Counted from the stretch's first letter, positions 40,558 to 49,481 are shown. The stretch: DNA of 64,000 nt from Trichomonas vaginalis G3 (GCF_026262505.1 NC_067203.1:26145411-26209410), one strand, 5' to 3'. A program made the numbers and translations. Notes: generated by a model not told the origin, from the letters alone.

Positions 40558-41215
40558 AACTGGTGGGGATGTATTATATTGTAAACCTCCTAACTTTCCA
40601 CAAGGTTTAACATCGGATGACGAACATAACGACGATGAGAAACATTAGATGTAAAGATGTTTATGTCAATGAAGGATGAAACATAATATTAAATTCACTG
40701 CTCAAGATTTATATGACAAGAAAGCAGACAAAAACAGAGCTTCAAACATTAAAGACAGAAATACTTCAAACATTATATCCTATAGGCTCTATTTATACGT
40801 CAATGAACTCTACCAGACCAGAAAGTAGTACTTGGTTTTGGAACTTGGACTCAAATAGTCGACAGGTTTTTGTATTGTGCAAACTCTTCAAAGGAAACAG
40901 GTGGAAGTAAAACGATTTCAGGTGAAAATTTACCTGCACACAGTCACTACATAGATTTAAGTACATCTCAAGCAGGTTGGCATAAGCATAGATATTGGGA
41001 TTGGTCAGCAATGACAAAAGGTAAAGGATATGATGTTAAAGACAACGTTAAGTTTGCTATAAATTGTTACTGGATAACACTGAGGGAGGAGGAAACCATA
41101 CACATCGCGTTTCGGATATACGCAAACAACGGGACAAAGTAAAGACTACATGCCACCTTACATGACAGTTTACGCATGGTATAGAATGCTTAGTCGTCAT
41201 TTTCAACTTCTTTAG
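40558..41215 (+). pseudogene. Fibre-like protein, C-terminal fragment (frameshifted)
   Basis: Begins at the gap. From about 40720 it encodes TELQTLKTEILQTLYPIGSI, almost identical to the family B fibre, then STWFWNLDSNSRQVF and a variable tip with His motifs (LPAHSHYIDL), and ends with YMPPYMTVYAWYRM (against YMPPFVTIFAWYR in family B). Several one-base shifts. The central insert between the His motifs differs strongly from family B, as expected for a receptor-binding tip. Its end overlaps the convergent integrase by 26 bases. Confidence 0.7.
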
Positions 41216-42150
41216 CATATTCGTCAGGAGTTGTCTTATATTTGTTAGGAACTGTCTTTGAAAGTATACCACCTTGAACTTTGACAAGTTTGAAACGAGG
41301 TCTGACAATAGTAGTTTTATCTTCTGCTTGCAGTCTGTACATTTTGCCATGTTTGCCTAAAACTTCATAATATTCTCTTGTATACTTTCTTCTATTTTTA
41401 CGAACACGAATGTGAGTACCTGTCGGGTTCCCATTGTTGTCATAGTCAATAGTATTTTCATATGGGTCGCGTTTAGGTATTTCTATTTTTACTTTGTCAC
41501 CTTTCTGAAGTTTGAAGCCCGGCATTCTTTCTTGTTTGTCTCTTTTGACTAAATTATTAAATATATAGTCTTTCTCTAAGTCAGGGTTGTTTTTTCATTT
41601 CTTCGGGGGAGTGGTTTCCCAAACCTTTTTGTTTACGGCTATTGTAAATATTTAAAACTTGTCTCATCTTTGCCATGGAGAAGTGTCTATATTTGTCGTC
41701 ATATGACATTTCATTTGCTTCACCACCTTGTGGTTGGTTTAAGTCTCTTAACATTTTTATACAACCGTCAATGACACCAAGAGCAGAATGGTTTTGGTCG
41801 ACAATGAAATATTGGTTTACATTTTTTGAACGCAGATAGTTTTTTACATCATCTGATTTGAAAGAACTTTCACAGTCAGATGTCAGTTTTGTTGGATGGT
41901 ATTTGTCAACGAATATTGTCAAAGCAGTTTTCACATCTAAAATATTTTTGGACCATAATGGTATGGCTTCACAGTATCTTGTGTTTTGACCGACAAATAT
42001 TAGCCAGTATGGTGGTCCATCTTCTCTATACCTCGGAATGTTTTCCAAGATATCCATAAACCAAGCATTTGGTGTTGAACTAAAGATTTTTATCATGAGT
42101 GCTTTCTTTGTTGCTTTAGAAACATAGGGGTCCTTGTTTGGATTCGTCAT
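41190..42150 (-). pseudogene. Maverick retroviral-type integrase, second copy (one frameshift)
   Basis: About 320 residues from ATG 42150 with one shift near 41590. The rve core has WFMDILENIPRY (first Asp), LTSDCESSF (second Asp) and, 35 residues later, LGVIDGCIKMLRDLN with Asp in place of the usual Glu. The C-terminal part has an SH3-like strand set (PGFKLQKGDKVKIEIPKRDP, then YYEVLGKHGKMYRL) and an acidic end EVENDD. No N-terminal HHCC zinc finger is apparent. It is divergent from the small protein at 42168, 17 bases away. DD35D may still be catalytic, unlike the Asn form at 3497-4609. Confidence 0.85.
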
Positions 42151-42167
42151 TTTTTAACCCATAAGAA

Positions 42168-42569
42168 ATGGGTTTATTTGGCGCATTAGCAGGAGTTGCA
42201 TCCAGATTTTTGCCCGCAGTGGGAACAATAGCCAGAGGTGTATTTGGAGTTGGAAGGAAGATTTTGAGTACATTAGGTATACTTAAAGAGAAAGCACAAC
42301 CTATTATACAAACTGTACAGAAAGGTTGGGATGTAGCACGAGATGCAGCAAATCTTATTCCAAATCCTGAAACAAGAGGAAAAGTTCAAGGATGGATGGA
42401 CAATGTAGGAAGACAAGCAGGAAACTATTATAACAAAGCAAATGACTACTATAACCAAGCAGGACACTATATGGACCAAGGTGAAAGATTCTTTAACAGA
42501 GGATATAACCATGCACAACAGTGGGTAAACAATAACCAACCTCAACCGCCTCAAACGTGGGGAATGTAA
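42168..42569 (+). CDS. Amphipathic virion-type protein (pVI-like)
   Basis: Intact 133-residue frame. The N-terminus is hydrophobic and Gly-rich (MGLFGALAGVASRFLPAVG), followed by basic amphipathic helices (ILSTLGILKEKAQPIIQTVQ) and a C-terminal run of Tyr/Asn/Gln helices (GNYYNKANDYYNQAGHYMDQ). This design matches membrane-lytic internal capsid proteins such as adenovirus pVI; assignment is inference. First of three closely spaced co-directional genes sharing a TTTTTTACTGAGATGAAATG start region. Confidence 0.6.
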   Translation: MGLFGALAGVASRFLPAVGTIARGVFGVGRKILSTLGILKEKAQPIIQTVQKGWDVARDAANLIPNPETRGKVQGWMDNVGRQAGNYYNKANDYYNQAGHYMDQGERFFNRGYNHAQQWVNNNQPQPPQTWGM

Positions 42570-42570
42570 A

Positions 42571-42588
42571 GTTTTTTACTGAGATGAA
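42571..42588 (+). promoter_or_regulatory. Repeated start-region motif TTTTTTACTGAGATGAA
   Basis: TTTTTTACTGAGATGAA lies directly before ATG 42589 and again (42746-42760) directly before ATG 42761. The two are identical over at least 17 bases, marking a core promoter. Confidence 0.6.
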
Positions 42589-42741
42589 ATGAACAATACA
42601 GCATTGAGACAAATGGGTTCAAGATGGATTTGTCGACTTCCAGCAGTTACACAACGTGTTTGTCAAGTTCTTCCTATACCTCAGGAAGTTTTAGACCGAC
42701 TTAAAAAACAACAACAACCAGTTGAAAACAAACCAAACTAA
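42589..42741 (+). CDS. 50-residue hypothetical protein
   Basis: Intact frame between two copies of the TACTGAGATGAAATG motif. Composition MNNTALRQMGSRWICRLPAV then QRVCQVLPIPQEVL and a Gln/Pro/Asn tail. Two cysteines. No family recognised, but the promoter copies on both sides support it as a gene. Confidence 0.6.
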   Translation: MNNTALRQMGSRWICRLPAVTQRVCQVLPIPQEVLDRLKKQQQPVENKPN

Positions 42742-42760
42742 AATTTTTTACTGAGATGAA

Positions 42761-43339
42761 ATGACCGAAGAAGTTGAAACGGTAGATTTGACACCACAAA
42801 CAAAAAGTTCAGAACCATTGTCAAAACCTGTCAAAGAACTTACAGATGAAGAGAAAAATTCAATAATAGAAAGTGCCAGGTCTGGAAATACAAACCCTAA
42901 CTATAAAGTCACTTTTCATAGAAATGGAACGGCTAGTATCTCAAAAAAGAAACAGACTCTCACAAATAAAATATTGAAGTCTGAAGGAGCTTTCGAGACA
43001 ACAGATGGAAAAGTTTACTTCACTGACCAACAGTTCATTATAGAACATCTCATTGACTTAGAGTCGAAATATTCTAAACTTTACAACAAACACAAAAAGT
43101 TGAAAGGAAAACAAAAACAAATGGCATATGATATTTATGAAGATGTTGACGACACAACTGTTCCTGCAAGTGAGGTAAAGTCAGAGGAACCGAAAAGTGA
43201 CGAAAAAGAAGAAGAAAAACCAAAAACTGAAGATAAACCAAAACCAAAGTTTAGTTTGGAAACTAAACCAAGTCAACCTTCATTAGCTGGTATGGGTTGG
43301 CGTCAAAGACTTATGGCAGCAGGCGGTTATGTAAAGTAA
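42761..43339 (+). CDS. Virion/accessory protein with acidic tail
   Basis: Intact 192-residue frame. A Thr/Lys-rich N-terminus, then EEKNSIIESARSGNTNPNYK and a strand pair (VTFHRNGTASISKKKQ), a coiled-coil helix (HLIDLESKYSKLYNKHKKL), then a Glu/Lys/Pro tail and an end GMGWRQRLMAAGGYVK. The middle resembles the 76-residue gene at 28977. The AGG end is reminiscent of Gly-Gly sites cut by adenovirus-type proteases, which is speculation. Function unknown. Confidence 0.6.
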   Translation: MTEEVETVDLTPQTKSSEPLSKPVKELTDEEKNSIIESARSGNTNPNYKVTFHRNGTASISKKKQTLTNKILKSEGAFETTDGKVYFTDQQFIIEHLIDLESKYSKLYNKHKKLKGKQKQMAYDIYEDVDDTTVPASEVKSEEPKSDEKEEEKPKTEDKPKPKFSLETKPSQPSLAGMGWRQRLMAAGGYVK

Positions 43340-43370
43340 AGAAAAAAAATATTTTTTTATTTTTATAAAA

Positions 43371-45520
43371 ATGCCCCCATATAGAATGGATAGAAAATCT
43401 GCTAGAATAAAAGCAGAGTTGCAAAGATATGGTTGGAGAGTTTCGAAGAAGTTTAAATATAGGAAGGGAAGACCCATAAAAGTCTATGACAAACTGGCTG
43501 GTCTTCGCTACGAAATGGATTTGGAAACAGCACGTGCAAATTATCCAAACAGACTAGAGAGGTTAGAAGAAGAACGTCTTATGGACATGCCTTTCGATGT
43601 TAGTGAACCTCAAGTTGAAGGACACGACGGCTTTGCCAGATTCTACTGGAAACATGACGAACAATTGCATCCTTTGAGAAGGAAAAAAGGTAGTGCAGAG
43701 GATGGTCATGCTCCCATGGAAAGAACAAGATATGCATATGAAAAGTATCGTGAAGTTAGAAGTCAAATTACATCTGGTCGAACCTTTACAGTAAACTTTG
43801 ACGAAGGAAAGAACAAAGAAGGCTTCATGGGAGTACTTGCTGCATTCAAGACGGAAATAAGAAAGGACACAATCTCAGATTGACCATAACAGATTTGGAT
43901 GGTCACATTTACTATGCAAATGGCAATGAACAAACAGCTGCAAAACTTCTTGACGCTTTCAAGACTACAAAGAGAGAACAAATGGTTGACTCCGACTCAG
44001 ACATTTTGAATGCAATTGAAGGAATTGCAAGTGTCAAGTTCGAATGGTACCAACCTAACCCTCAAGCAGTCAGACAACATGCTGGATACTTCCCGTTCAT
44101 AAATAAGTCTGACATTGACTTGACAAGGTATGGAATTTACAATTCAATTGAAACAATTGTCAATGAACCTTGCATTCTTACATGTCTCAGGAACTCTGGT
44201 CTTGTTACAGATGAGAAGATGAAGTATCTTGAGTCATGTGTGAAGACAAGGTACATTCTCAGAGGTCAATTGGCAAAAATTGCACCGTTGGCAAATGTCA
44301 ATATCCGAGTTAACATACCTACAGCTAAAGGTTCTTCACATGACGACTATGTTGTTGAGTTCAATTTACCATGGTTGAAGATTGCAATTGTCCACAACCA
44401 CTTCATGTTGAACGAAAGTCTTACAAACCCATTGTTCGGAAAAGGCAAGTGCAACATTGTCAGAGCTGTAAACATTCTTTTCGAGAAAGGTTTGTTGGAA
44501 CCAATTCCAGATGACAAGCTGACAGAAACTTTTGTACCAAAAGACGAAACAAACTTTTCACTGTTAGCAAGACCAAAAGTTGTTCCAGACAAAGTTCTAG
44601 TACAAAAGAAGTACACAATTCCAAAAGGAGTTGGATTGTTCGGATACCAACCTGAACCAGAAGAATTCCAATGAGGTTGCAAGAACTTCAAGATGCTATA
44701 AACAAACTTCCATTGAGACATCCAATGACGTCAAATTGTATTGGAGAGCATCTGAGTTAGGTCAGAAGGTTTTATATGAAACAGGTTGCTTCGACGATGT
44801 TTATGAGATAACAGGAGAAGTTTCTCAGAAGATAAGAGACTCACTTGAATTTCCACAAACTGGACCAATTGGTTGCGACAAGTTCGACTCAGATGAAAAG
44901 ATATACTATGTCGACCTTAACGCTGCATACATGAGGTTTGTCCAATATATTCCGACTGGAATTCCAAACGAAGATGGTGAGTTCCCGGGAAGGAACTATA
45001 CAGTTGGAAAAGTCATACAACAACTGTATGATATTAGGAAAGCTTCAAACCCCAAACTTGCAATGACACTCAAATTGCTTATGAATTCGACATGGGGATA
45101 TTCCATTAAGAAACCTCAAGAGATGAAGAGTAAACATTATGAGAAGGTCGACAACTTTGTTGAAAGGTTTTCTCCTTTTGTTTTGAAGTACGAATTCACT
45201 CAAGGTCAAGTGGCTTAGTAACCACATTAAAACCTATTGTCGAACATTGGTCTTACCCTCAGTTCGCAAAGGCAGTCCTTGACAACTACAACAAATTCTT
45301 CTCCGAAGTCAAATCCAAAGTGAAGGTTTACTATGAGAACATTGACGCACTCATGACGAACGAAGAAGGGTACAACAAACTCATTGAAATGGGTTTAGTC
45401 GGTGAGAAGATGGGTCAATTCAAATTGGACAAAATTTTCACCGAAGTTCATGTCCTCTCCAAGCGTAAGTACTGGGGCATACTTGAAGACGGCACAGAAA
45501 TAAAACATTGCATGAAATAA
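43371..45520 (+). pseudogene. PolB-like protein without exonuclease domain (frameshifted)
   Basis: About 715 residues across breaks near 43880, 44672 and 45215. The first 150 residues are basic. A middle part (EFNLPWLKIAIVHNHFMLNE, then NILFEKGLLEPIPDD) aligns with the pPolB region at about 9810-10050 (DHYMLNER ... WECKYFEPIS). Polymerase motifs follow: A YYVDLNAAYMRF (Asp codon at 44913), B KLLMNSTWGYS (about 45070-45103), C VYYENIDALMT (about 45325-45357), where the first Asp of DTD is Asn. I see no ExoI-III motifs, and only about 52 residues separate A from B, against about 155 in pPolB. A shortened, perhaps inactive or specialised relative of pPolB. Confidence 0.65.
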
Positions 45521-45542
45521 AAAATTTTTATTCGAATTTAAA

Positions 45543-45787
45543 TTAAAATGTGGGAATTCTTGGGAACGGGAAAGGCTTATTTACTTGAGGAACAGGTAAA
45601 GGTGGTGGAGGTGGAGGTGGTGGCAACCAGTCCATTTTATATTCCTTCCTAGCTAATTTCCGTTTAATTTCATGGTCGCCCTCGAGTCTTTGAATCGGAC
45701 AGGTCGAGTTACACCATTCTTGGTCTCAAACTCATATATAACCTGTTTGTCTGTATTTTCGTCGACTATGGCACGAGACACGAACAT
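45543..45787 (-). pseudogene. Small proline-rich protein (one frameshift)
   Basis: ATG 45787 to TAA 45543, shift near 45672. First part FVSRAIVDENTDKQVIYEFE is strand-like; after the shift a basic helix (KRKLARKEYKMDW) leads into a run of eight prolines and PVPQVNKPFPFPRIPTF. Unknown. It is divergent from the gene at 45818, 30 bases away. Confidence 0.45.
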
Positions 45788-45817
45788 TGACCAAACGGAC
45801 AAAAAGTGTCATTTCGG

Positions 45818-46081
45818 ATGGTCACGCAGCCAATCGCATTCGAGCACTTCGAAGAAGCCTTACGTTCCAAGGGAGAGGGTGTCTGGTGCAAGGCAGAGGT
45901 CATGAAACTCTACGAGCAGTACATCCTCAATGCCTGGGAGGACAAATCGTCCTTGGATTGGCAATTCTACCAACTCCTCTGGGACGACCTCCTACGCAAC
46001 TGGGATAACGAAAGAGCCCAATTCAAAGGTCGGGAACTAATTTTGCAAATTACCCTTAATTTAACATACTTATCCAAATAA
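45818..46081 (+). CDS. 87-residue helical hypothetical protein
   Basis: ATG 45818 (an in-frame GTG at 45806 is less likely). Rich in Trp and Glu (HFEEALRSKGEGVWCKAEVM, then WEDKSSLDWQFYQLLWDDLL), suggesting an all-helical compact protein. Not recognised. Codon use is GC-richer than the Maverick genes. Confidence 0.55.
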   Translation: MVTQPIAFEHFEEALRSKGEGVWCKAEVMKLYEQYILNAWEDKSSLDWQFYQLLWDDLLRNWDNERAQFKGRELILQITLNLTYLSK

Positions 46082-46130
46082 ACACCTAAATTTACTTGGG
46101 GTTTCCCCCTAAAATAAAATTTTTTTACTC

Positions 46131-46841
46131 TTAGAACCACTCGAGGTTCTCCTTACGGTTGTTGAGCTTGTCACCGTCAATGTGTCTGACCTTCGTCTTC
46201 TTGCCTGGATTTGGAACCCATTGAATTGCGACAAGCTTGCCCATGGAGATTGAACCGCGATTCCGAAGGTTAAGGTTCAAGTGTCCCAAGTTGTTGAGGA
46301 CTGGGGTAAGAACCTTGCCTGTCTCCTTGTTGCGGATTTGGTATGGGTAGGGTTGGGAAATTTCGTAACCGTCATCGGCAACAAGGGTTGCCCAAACTTC
46401 CTCTTCTTCGTGTTTCTCTTCTTCATCTTCTTCCTCTTCTTCTTCGTGTTTCTTTTCTTCCTCTTCTTCCTCGACAATTCCTTCTTCAATTCTGTGTTCA
46501 CGAATTACGGTGTTGCATGTTCTGTCCTTTCCGAGTACCTTCCAGATGGCGTCTATCTCTTCGAAGAAACGGTAGATGAGTCTGGCAAGGTCTCGGTTCT
46601 CTCTCGCGTAAATGCGCAAGGTTTCCGTGAAATCGTTCAGGCATTTCTCATTGGAAGCTTGGTTCATGAGGACATCGGCTTTGAGATTGGTCATCTCTGT
46701 CATAAGACTACTTTGGAGAGTCTTAATGGTGTTTGTCAGATGAGCTTTCAAATTCATAATTTGAAGTTGAACTGGGCGCTTGTCTGGCAACCTTGAAAGG
46801 ACATCTTCCATTGAGTTTGGCTTCGGTGCTTGTTCGGACAT
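46131..46841 (-). CDS. Coiled coil / acidic linker / NUMOD4-HNH fusion protein
   Basis: Intact 236-residue frame. Residues 1-115 are helical with heptads (LKAHLTNTIKTLQSSLMTEM, then AIWKVLGKDR); residues about 120-150 are almost pure Glu/Lys/His/Asp; residues about 150-236 form a NUMOD4-like unit (WATLVADDGYEISQPYPYQI) and an HNH-like end (VRHIDGDKLNNRKENLEW), in which the first His of the HNH pattern is preceded by Val-Arg rather than Val-Asp. The order matches the endonuclease at 12309-12887, but the added N-terminal half is new. It may bind DNA as a multimer; nuclease activity is uncertain. Confidence 0.7.
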   Translation of the reverse strand: MSEQAPKPNSMEDVLSRLPDKRPVQLQIMNLKAHLTNTIKTLQSSLMTEMTNLKADVLMNQASNEKCLNDFTETLRIYARENRDLARLIYRFFEEIDAIWKVLGKDRTCNTVIREHRIEEGIVEEEEEEKKHEEEEEEDEEEKHEEEEVWATLVADDGYEISQPYPYQIRNKETGKVLTPVLNNLGHLNLNLRNRGSISMGKLVAIQWVPNPGKKTKVRHIDGDKLNNRKENLEWF

Positions 46842-46903
46842 CGAAAAATGAAGTGGTTTGAGAATGGCGGTTTTACTTCAAAAAGCTTGTTATGACAGTT
46901 ATG

Positions 46904-47456
46904 TCATACAACAAGTTTAAAATAATATCTTGTTCTTCTTCTGAACGTTTGTTGTCTCTTCCGATAAAGTTTCGAACATGAGAACCAAAAAACGTTTTTT
47001 GAGAACCGAAAGAGTTCAGGCAAACGTTCATATTCCGGATATGTTGGGAGCAGTTCGAAACATCTGAGCTGACTTTCGGACAAAATTGGGACAATGTCAA
47101 CAAATTCATCTTTGGTCGGACTGCTTGAAGGTAAGTCCCTTACATGTAAGTAGCTCTGGTAAAGTCTTTCTCATTTCTGCTAACTTTTGGAGTATAGCTT
47201 CGTAGTTTAGAAGTTTTAATTTTAATTGTCTTATTCCACTCTTGACATCTAAACGGTAACTATCCATGAGGTCAAGAGTAGCTTTGGTAGCTTTAAGTGG
47301 AGCTATCTGTTCCTTGACTCCTGCAATTTTGGTTGCAATTGTGATTTGAGCTCCTTCAAGTTCGCCGTCTATGTCGTTCTCAACGTCTTCAACCATGGCT
47401 TGAAACTCTTCATCGGTCCATTGAGATTGGTGTGGGACGAATTTAACTTGCTTCAT
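46904..47456 (-). pseudogene. Coiled-coil protein, probably with a shifted C-terminal part
   Basis: Open frame 47106-47456 (116 residues, MKQVKFVPHQSQWTDEEFQA, acidic helix, then Leu/Lys heptads). Across its stop, a one-base shift continues with DEFVDIVPILSESQ and a basic Arg-rich end to TGA 46904. A separate frame 46873-47109 covers the same bases with fair composition, so the C-terminal reading is uncertain. Unknown function. Confidence 0.45.
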
Positions 47457-47484
47457 TCAAAAAATGAAAAAAAAATGTTTTTAC

Positions 47485-47874
47485 TCAAAACGTTAAGGTT
47501 GACTGAACTGGTTGGATGTCGCCTTCACAGGTTATGTAGAACGGCTGACCCGAGAAGTGAAGGAGAGACTGAATTGCCAATTTCATATGGGGTAGGGGGT
47601 TCTCCTTGTTTGGTATTTTTATCCAAGGACGTTTGTTTAGGAACTTAACAAGAGTTTCTCTTTTGGCGTCCTTTATGTCGTCGAAAGGAGTGTTTTCTGG
47701 TATTTGAATTGGAATTCCAGTCGAAGTCTCGAGATTCAAGGCAGCCCTTCCAGAAATAGCGGTGAACTTGACCTTGGGCTTCATTACCCTGCGCAAGTAC
47801 TGCTTAACAACTTCATTTATCTCTATAAGGTAAATTGCCTCGTCAAATCCTTCTGGTATTCCGAGTCCTTCCAT
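47485..47874 (-). CDS. 129-residue hypothetical protein
   Basis: Start ATG 47874 (the longer frame back to 47985 would translate the palindrome array). Helix-then-strand composition: AIYLIEINEVVKQYLRRVMK, then KVKFTAISGRAALNLET and a C-terminal HFSGQPFYITCEGDIQPV. No family recognised. It is divergent from the gene at 48100, and the palindromes fill the space between. Confidence 0.6.
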   Translation of the reverse strand: MEGLGIPEGFDEAIYLIEINEVVKQYLRRVMKPKVKFTAISGRAALNLETSTGIPIQIPENTPFDDIKDAKRETLVKFLNKRPWIKIPNKENPLPHMKLAIQSLLHFSGQPFYITCEGDIQPVQSTLTF

Positions 47875-47876
47875 CC

Positions 47877-48083
47877 GACAGGAAAATATTTTCCCGACAA
47901 CTGGAAAAAATTTTCCGGACAAAGGGAAAAATTTTTCCCGACGACAGGAAGAACTCTTCCAGTTGTCCGTCCGTAAACCATTCAAATTTTCGAAAATTGA
48001 GAACTTTTTGGTCGAACTTCAGAAAAAGTTTTTCCTTCCGACAGAAAAAGTTTTTCCTTCCGACAGGAAAATATTTTCCATCC
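47877..48083. promoter_or_regulatory. Array of about eight palindromes in a divergent promoter
   Basis: Palindromic 13-17-mers follow one another: GGAAAATATTTTCC (47881, again 48066), GGAAAAAATTTTCC (47903), GGGAAAAATTTTTCCC (47924), GGAAGAACTCTTCC (47947), CAAATTTTCGAAAATTG (47982), GAAAAAGTTTTTC (48022 and 48044). They are linked by CCGACA or CGACAACT words; the last three are spaced by exactly 22 bases. The array begins three bases upstream of the minus-strand ATG (47874) and ends about 17 bases before the plus-strand ATG (48100). This looks like an operator set for a dimeric DNA-binding protein. Confidence 0.7.
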
Positions 48084-48099
48084 CACAGGACACAAACGA

Positions 48100-48678
48100 A
48101 TGTCCGACGTCCCACCAACCGAGTCCATTCCCAAGCCAGAGGAACCTAAAGAACCACAACAGTCTCCTCAGCAACCTCAGTTCCAGCAAGTACCTCCGAT
48201 TTACTACCAATTTCCACCTCAAGGTTACTACCCACCACAAGGCTTCCCGAACTACCCTCCTCTGCCTATGCCTTACTTCCCCAACCCTTGGATGTTCCAG
48301 CAAGCTCCACCCCAGCAATTCCAATCTCAATCCCAATCGAAGAGAGACCAAGACTTCGAAGAAGGTCTGAACCGCTTACGCAAAGATTATGCCACAGCCC
48401 CTATGGAAGACGACAGGCTTTCAGTCTCTTCCCTCAAATCGACCGATTCGACTCGTACCACAGATTCGGTTCGCGACCGTGAAGACTACCTCAAGCAGTC
48501 TGAGAGACTCTTCATCCTACAATCATTTACAGTTGGAGCTCTCAAGAACATGCGCAATTACGAAGGTCAGACACCAGCTGGAGACCGCAAAACAGACGTA
48601 CTCGCAAGAGCCGTCCAGCTCGTCAAAACAAAGACTGAGATAGTCGACTTCATTCTTGCAGCTTGCCCATACAAGTAA
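48100..48678 (+). CDS. Proline/glutamine/tyrosine-rich protein with helical end
   Basis: Intact 192-residue frame. Residues 1-70 are Pro, Gln and Tyr-rich (PEEPKEPQQSPQQPQFQQ, then YYPPQGFPNYPPLPMPYFP) and likely disordered; residues 80-125 Ser/Thr/Arg-rich (SLKSTDSTRTTDSVRDRE); residues 125-192 helical (QSERLFILQSFTVGALKNM ... EIVDFILAACPYK). It resembles scaffold or virion proteins in layout only. Controlled from the palindrome array. GC-rich third codon positions compared with Maverick genes. Confidence 0.6.
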   Translation: MSDVPPTESIPKPEEPKEPQQSPQQPQFQQVPPIYYQFPPQGYYPPQGFPNYPPLPMPYFPNPWMFQQAPPQQFQSQSQSKRDQDFEEGLNRLRKDYATAPMEDDRLSVSSLKSTDSTRTTDSVRDREDYLKQSERLFILQSFTVGALKNMRNYEGQTPAGDRKTDVLARAVQLVKTKTEIVDFILAACPYK

Positions 48679-48706
48679 AAAAATAAACAATTACGAGTTA
48701 AACTTT

Positions 48707-48907
48707 TTATTCTTTCTTTTCTGAGTTGTTTAGAGCTGGTTTCTCTTGTAGGAACCTTTCGTACTCTTCCATGGTCATGTAATTGCGAATTTTGTACGCA
48801 ATTCCAGGTTCGTTGTTTTTGAACCTGATGTATGTAACGCTTCCATCCTCCTCAGGGAAGTAAGCTGCTAACATCTGACCAAGTTTTCTCGGTGACTCGG
48901 AGCTCAT
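48707..48907 (-). CDS. 66-residue hypothetical protein
   Basis: Intact frame MSSESPRKLGQMLAAYFPEE, a strand (SVTYIRFKN) and an acidic end. Convergent with the 48100 gene. Its start region shares the MSSE/MSED opening with the next gene. Unknown. Confidence 0.55.
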   Translation of the reverse strand: MSSESPRKLGQMLAAYFPEEDGSVTYIRFKNNEPGIAYKIRNYMTMEEYERFLQEKPALNNSEKKE

Positions 48908-48947
48908 AAAAATGTCACTTTTTAAATGTTAAGTTTTTAGTCTTATT

Positions 48948-49142
48948 TTACCCTTTGTTTACCCTTTGTTTGTCAAGGTAGTATTGGAGTGCAATTTCTC
49001 CAAATTCTCTGTGTCGGAGTTCTTCAGCATTTTCCAAGGTGTACCTGGAGAACTCAAAAAAGTTGTCAAGAAGATACTGCCATGCTGCTCTTCTGAGTTC
49101 GTCGGTATTTTGGAAGTGTTGCACCTTCGAGTCTTCGGACAT
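48948..49142 (-). CDS. 64-residue helical hypothetical protein
   Basis: Start ATG 49142 (MSEDSKVQHFQNTDELRRAA); the longer frame from 49181 begins inside the divergent spacer. Two helices rich in Glu/Arg. An 11-bp direct repeat (ccctttgttta) lies across its stop. Unknown. Confidence 0.5.
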   Translation of the reverse strand: MSEDSKVQHFQNTDELRRAAWQYLLDNFFEFSRYTLENAEELRHREFGEIALQYYLDKQRVNKG

Positions 49143-49186
49143 GAAAAAAATGACACTTTTTCTATTAAACCGTTTTGACATTTCTC

Positions 49187-49366
49187 ATGAGTGAGTATAG
49201 TTCTGCCGAACCATTAGAAGAGAAGAAGTACCCTTGCTGGCAAAAGACAAAAATAGTTGCCCTAGTTGTCATTGCAATTGTACTCGTAATTGAATTCATT
49301 GTACTTCTCTTCACGTACCTAAAACTCAAGGACGGCATATGCTTTAAGAAGCTACCATCTTACTAA
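49187..49366 (+). CDS. Single-pass membrane protein, 59 residues
   Basis: ATG 49187, directly after TTTCTC. An acidic N-terminus (SEYSSAEPLEEKK), one membrane helix of about 22 residues (KIVALVVIAIVLVIEFIVLL) and a Lys/Cys-rich end. Small one-helix proteins also occur at 29273 and 63490, but without sequence similarity to this one. Confidence 0.65.
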   Translation: MSEYSSAEPLEEKKYPCWQKTKIVALVVIAIVLVIEFIVLLFTYLKLKDGICFKKLPSY

Positions 49367-49404
49367 GACTAAACATTATTTTTATTGAATTCAGCACAAA
49401 AATC

Positions 49405-49481
49405 ATGAATTTCCTTAAGATAGAAAAAATAAGGTTAGTTTTATTTTTATTTATTTTTTTATCCGGAATATAAAGACAGAT
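49405..49481 (+). promoter_or_regulatory. Upstream element of the KilA-N gene (variant)
   Basis: T-rich block ending ATATAAAGACAGATATG, corresponding to the TTGTATGTAAAGACAGTAATG end before 6629. Also shares AAGGTTAGTTTTATTTTTAT with the stretch before 6629. Confidence 0.5.

Noticed and set aside
47843-48149. Several frames of 90-135 codons over the palindrome array
   Set aside because: They translate the A/T palindromes and link words on either strand; the two divergent genes explain the region.
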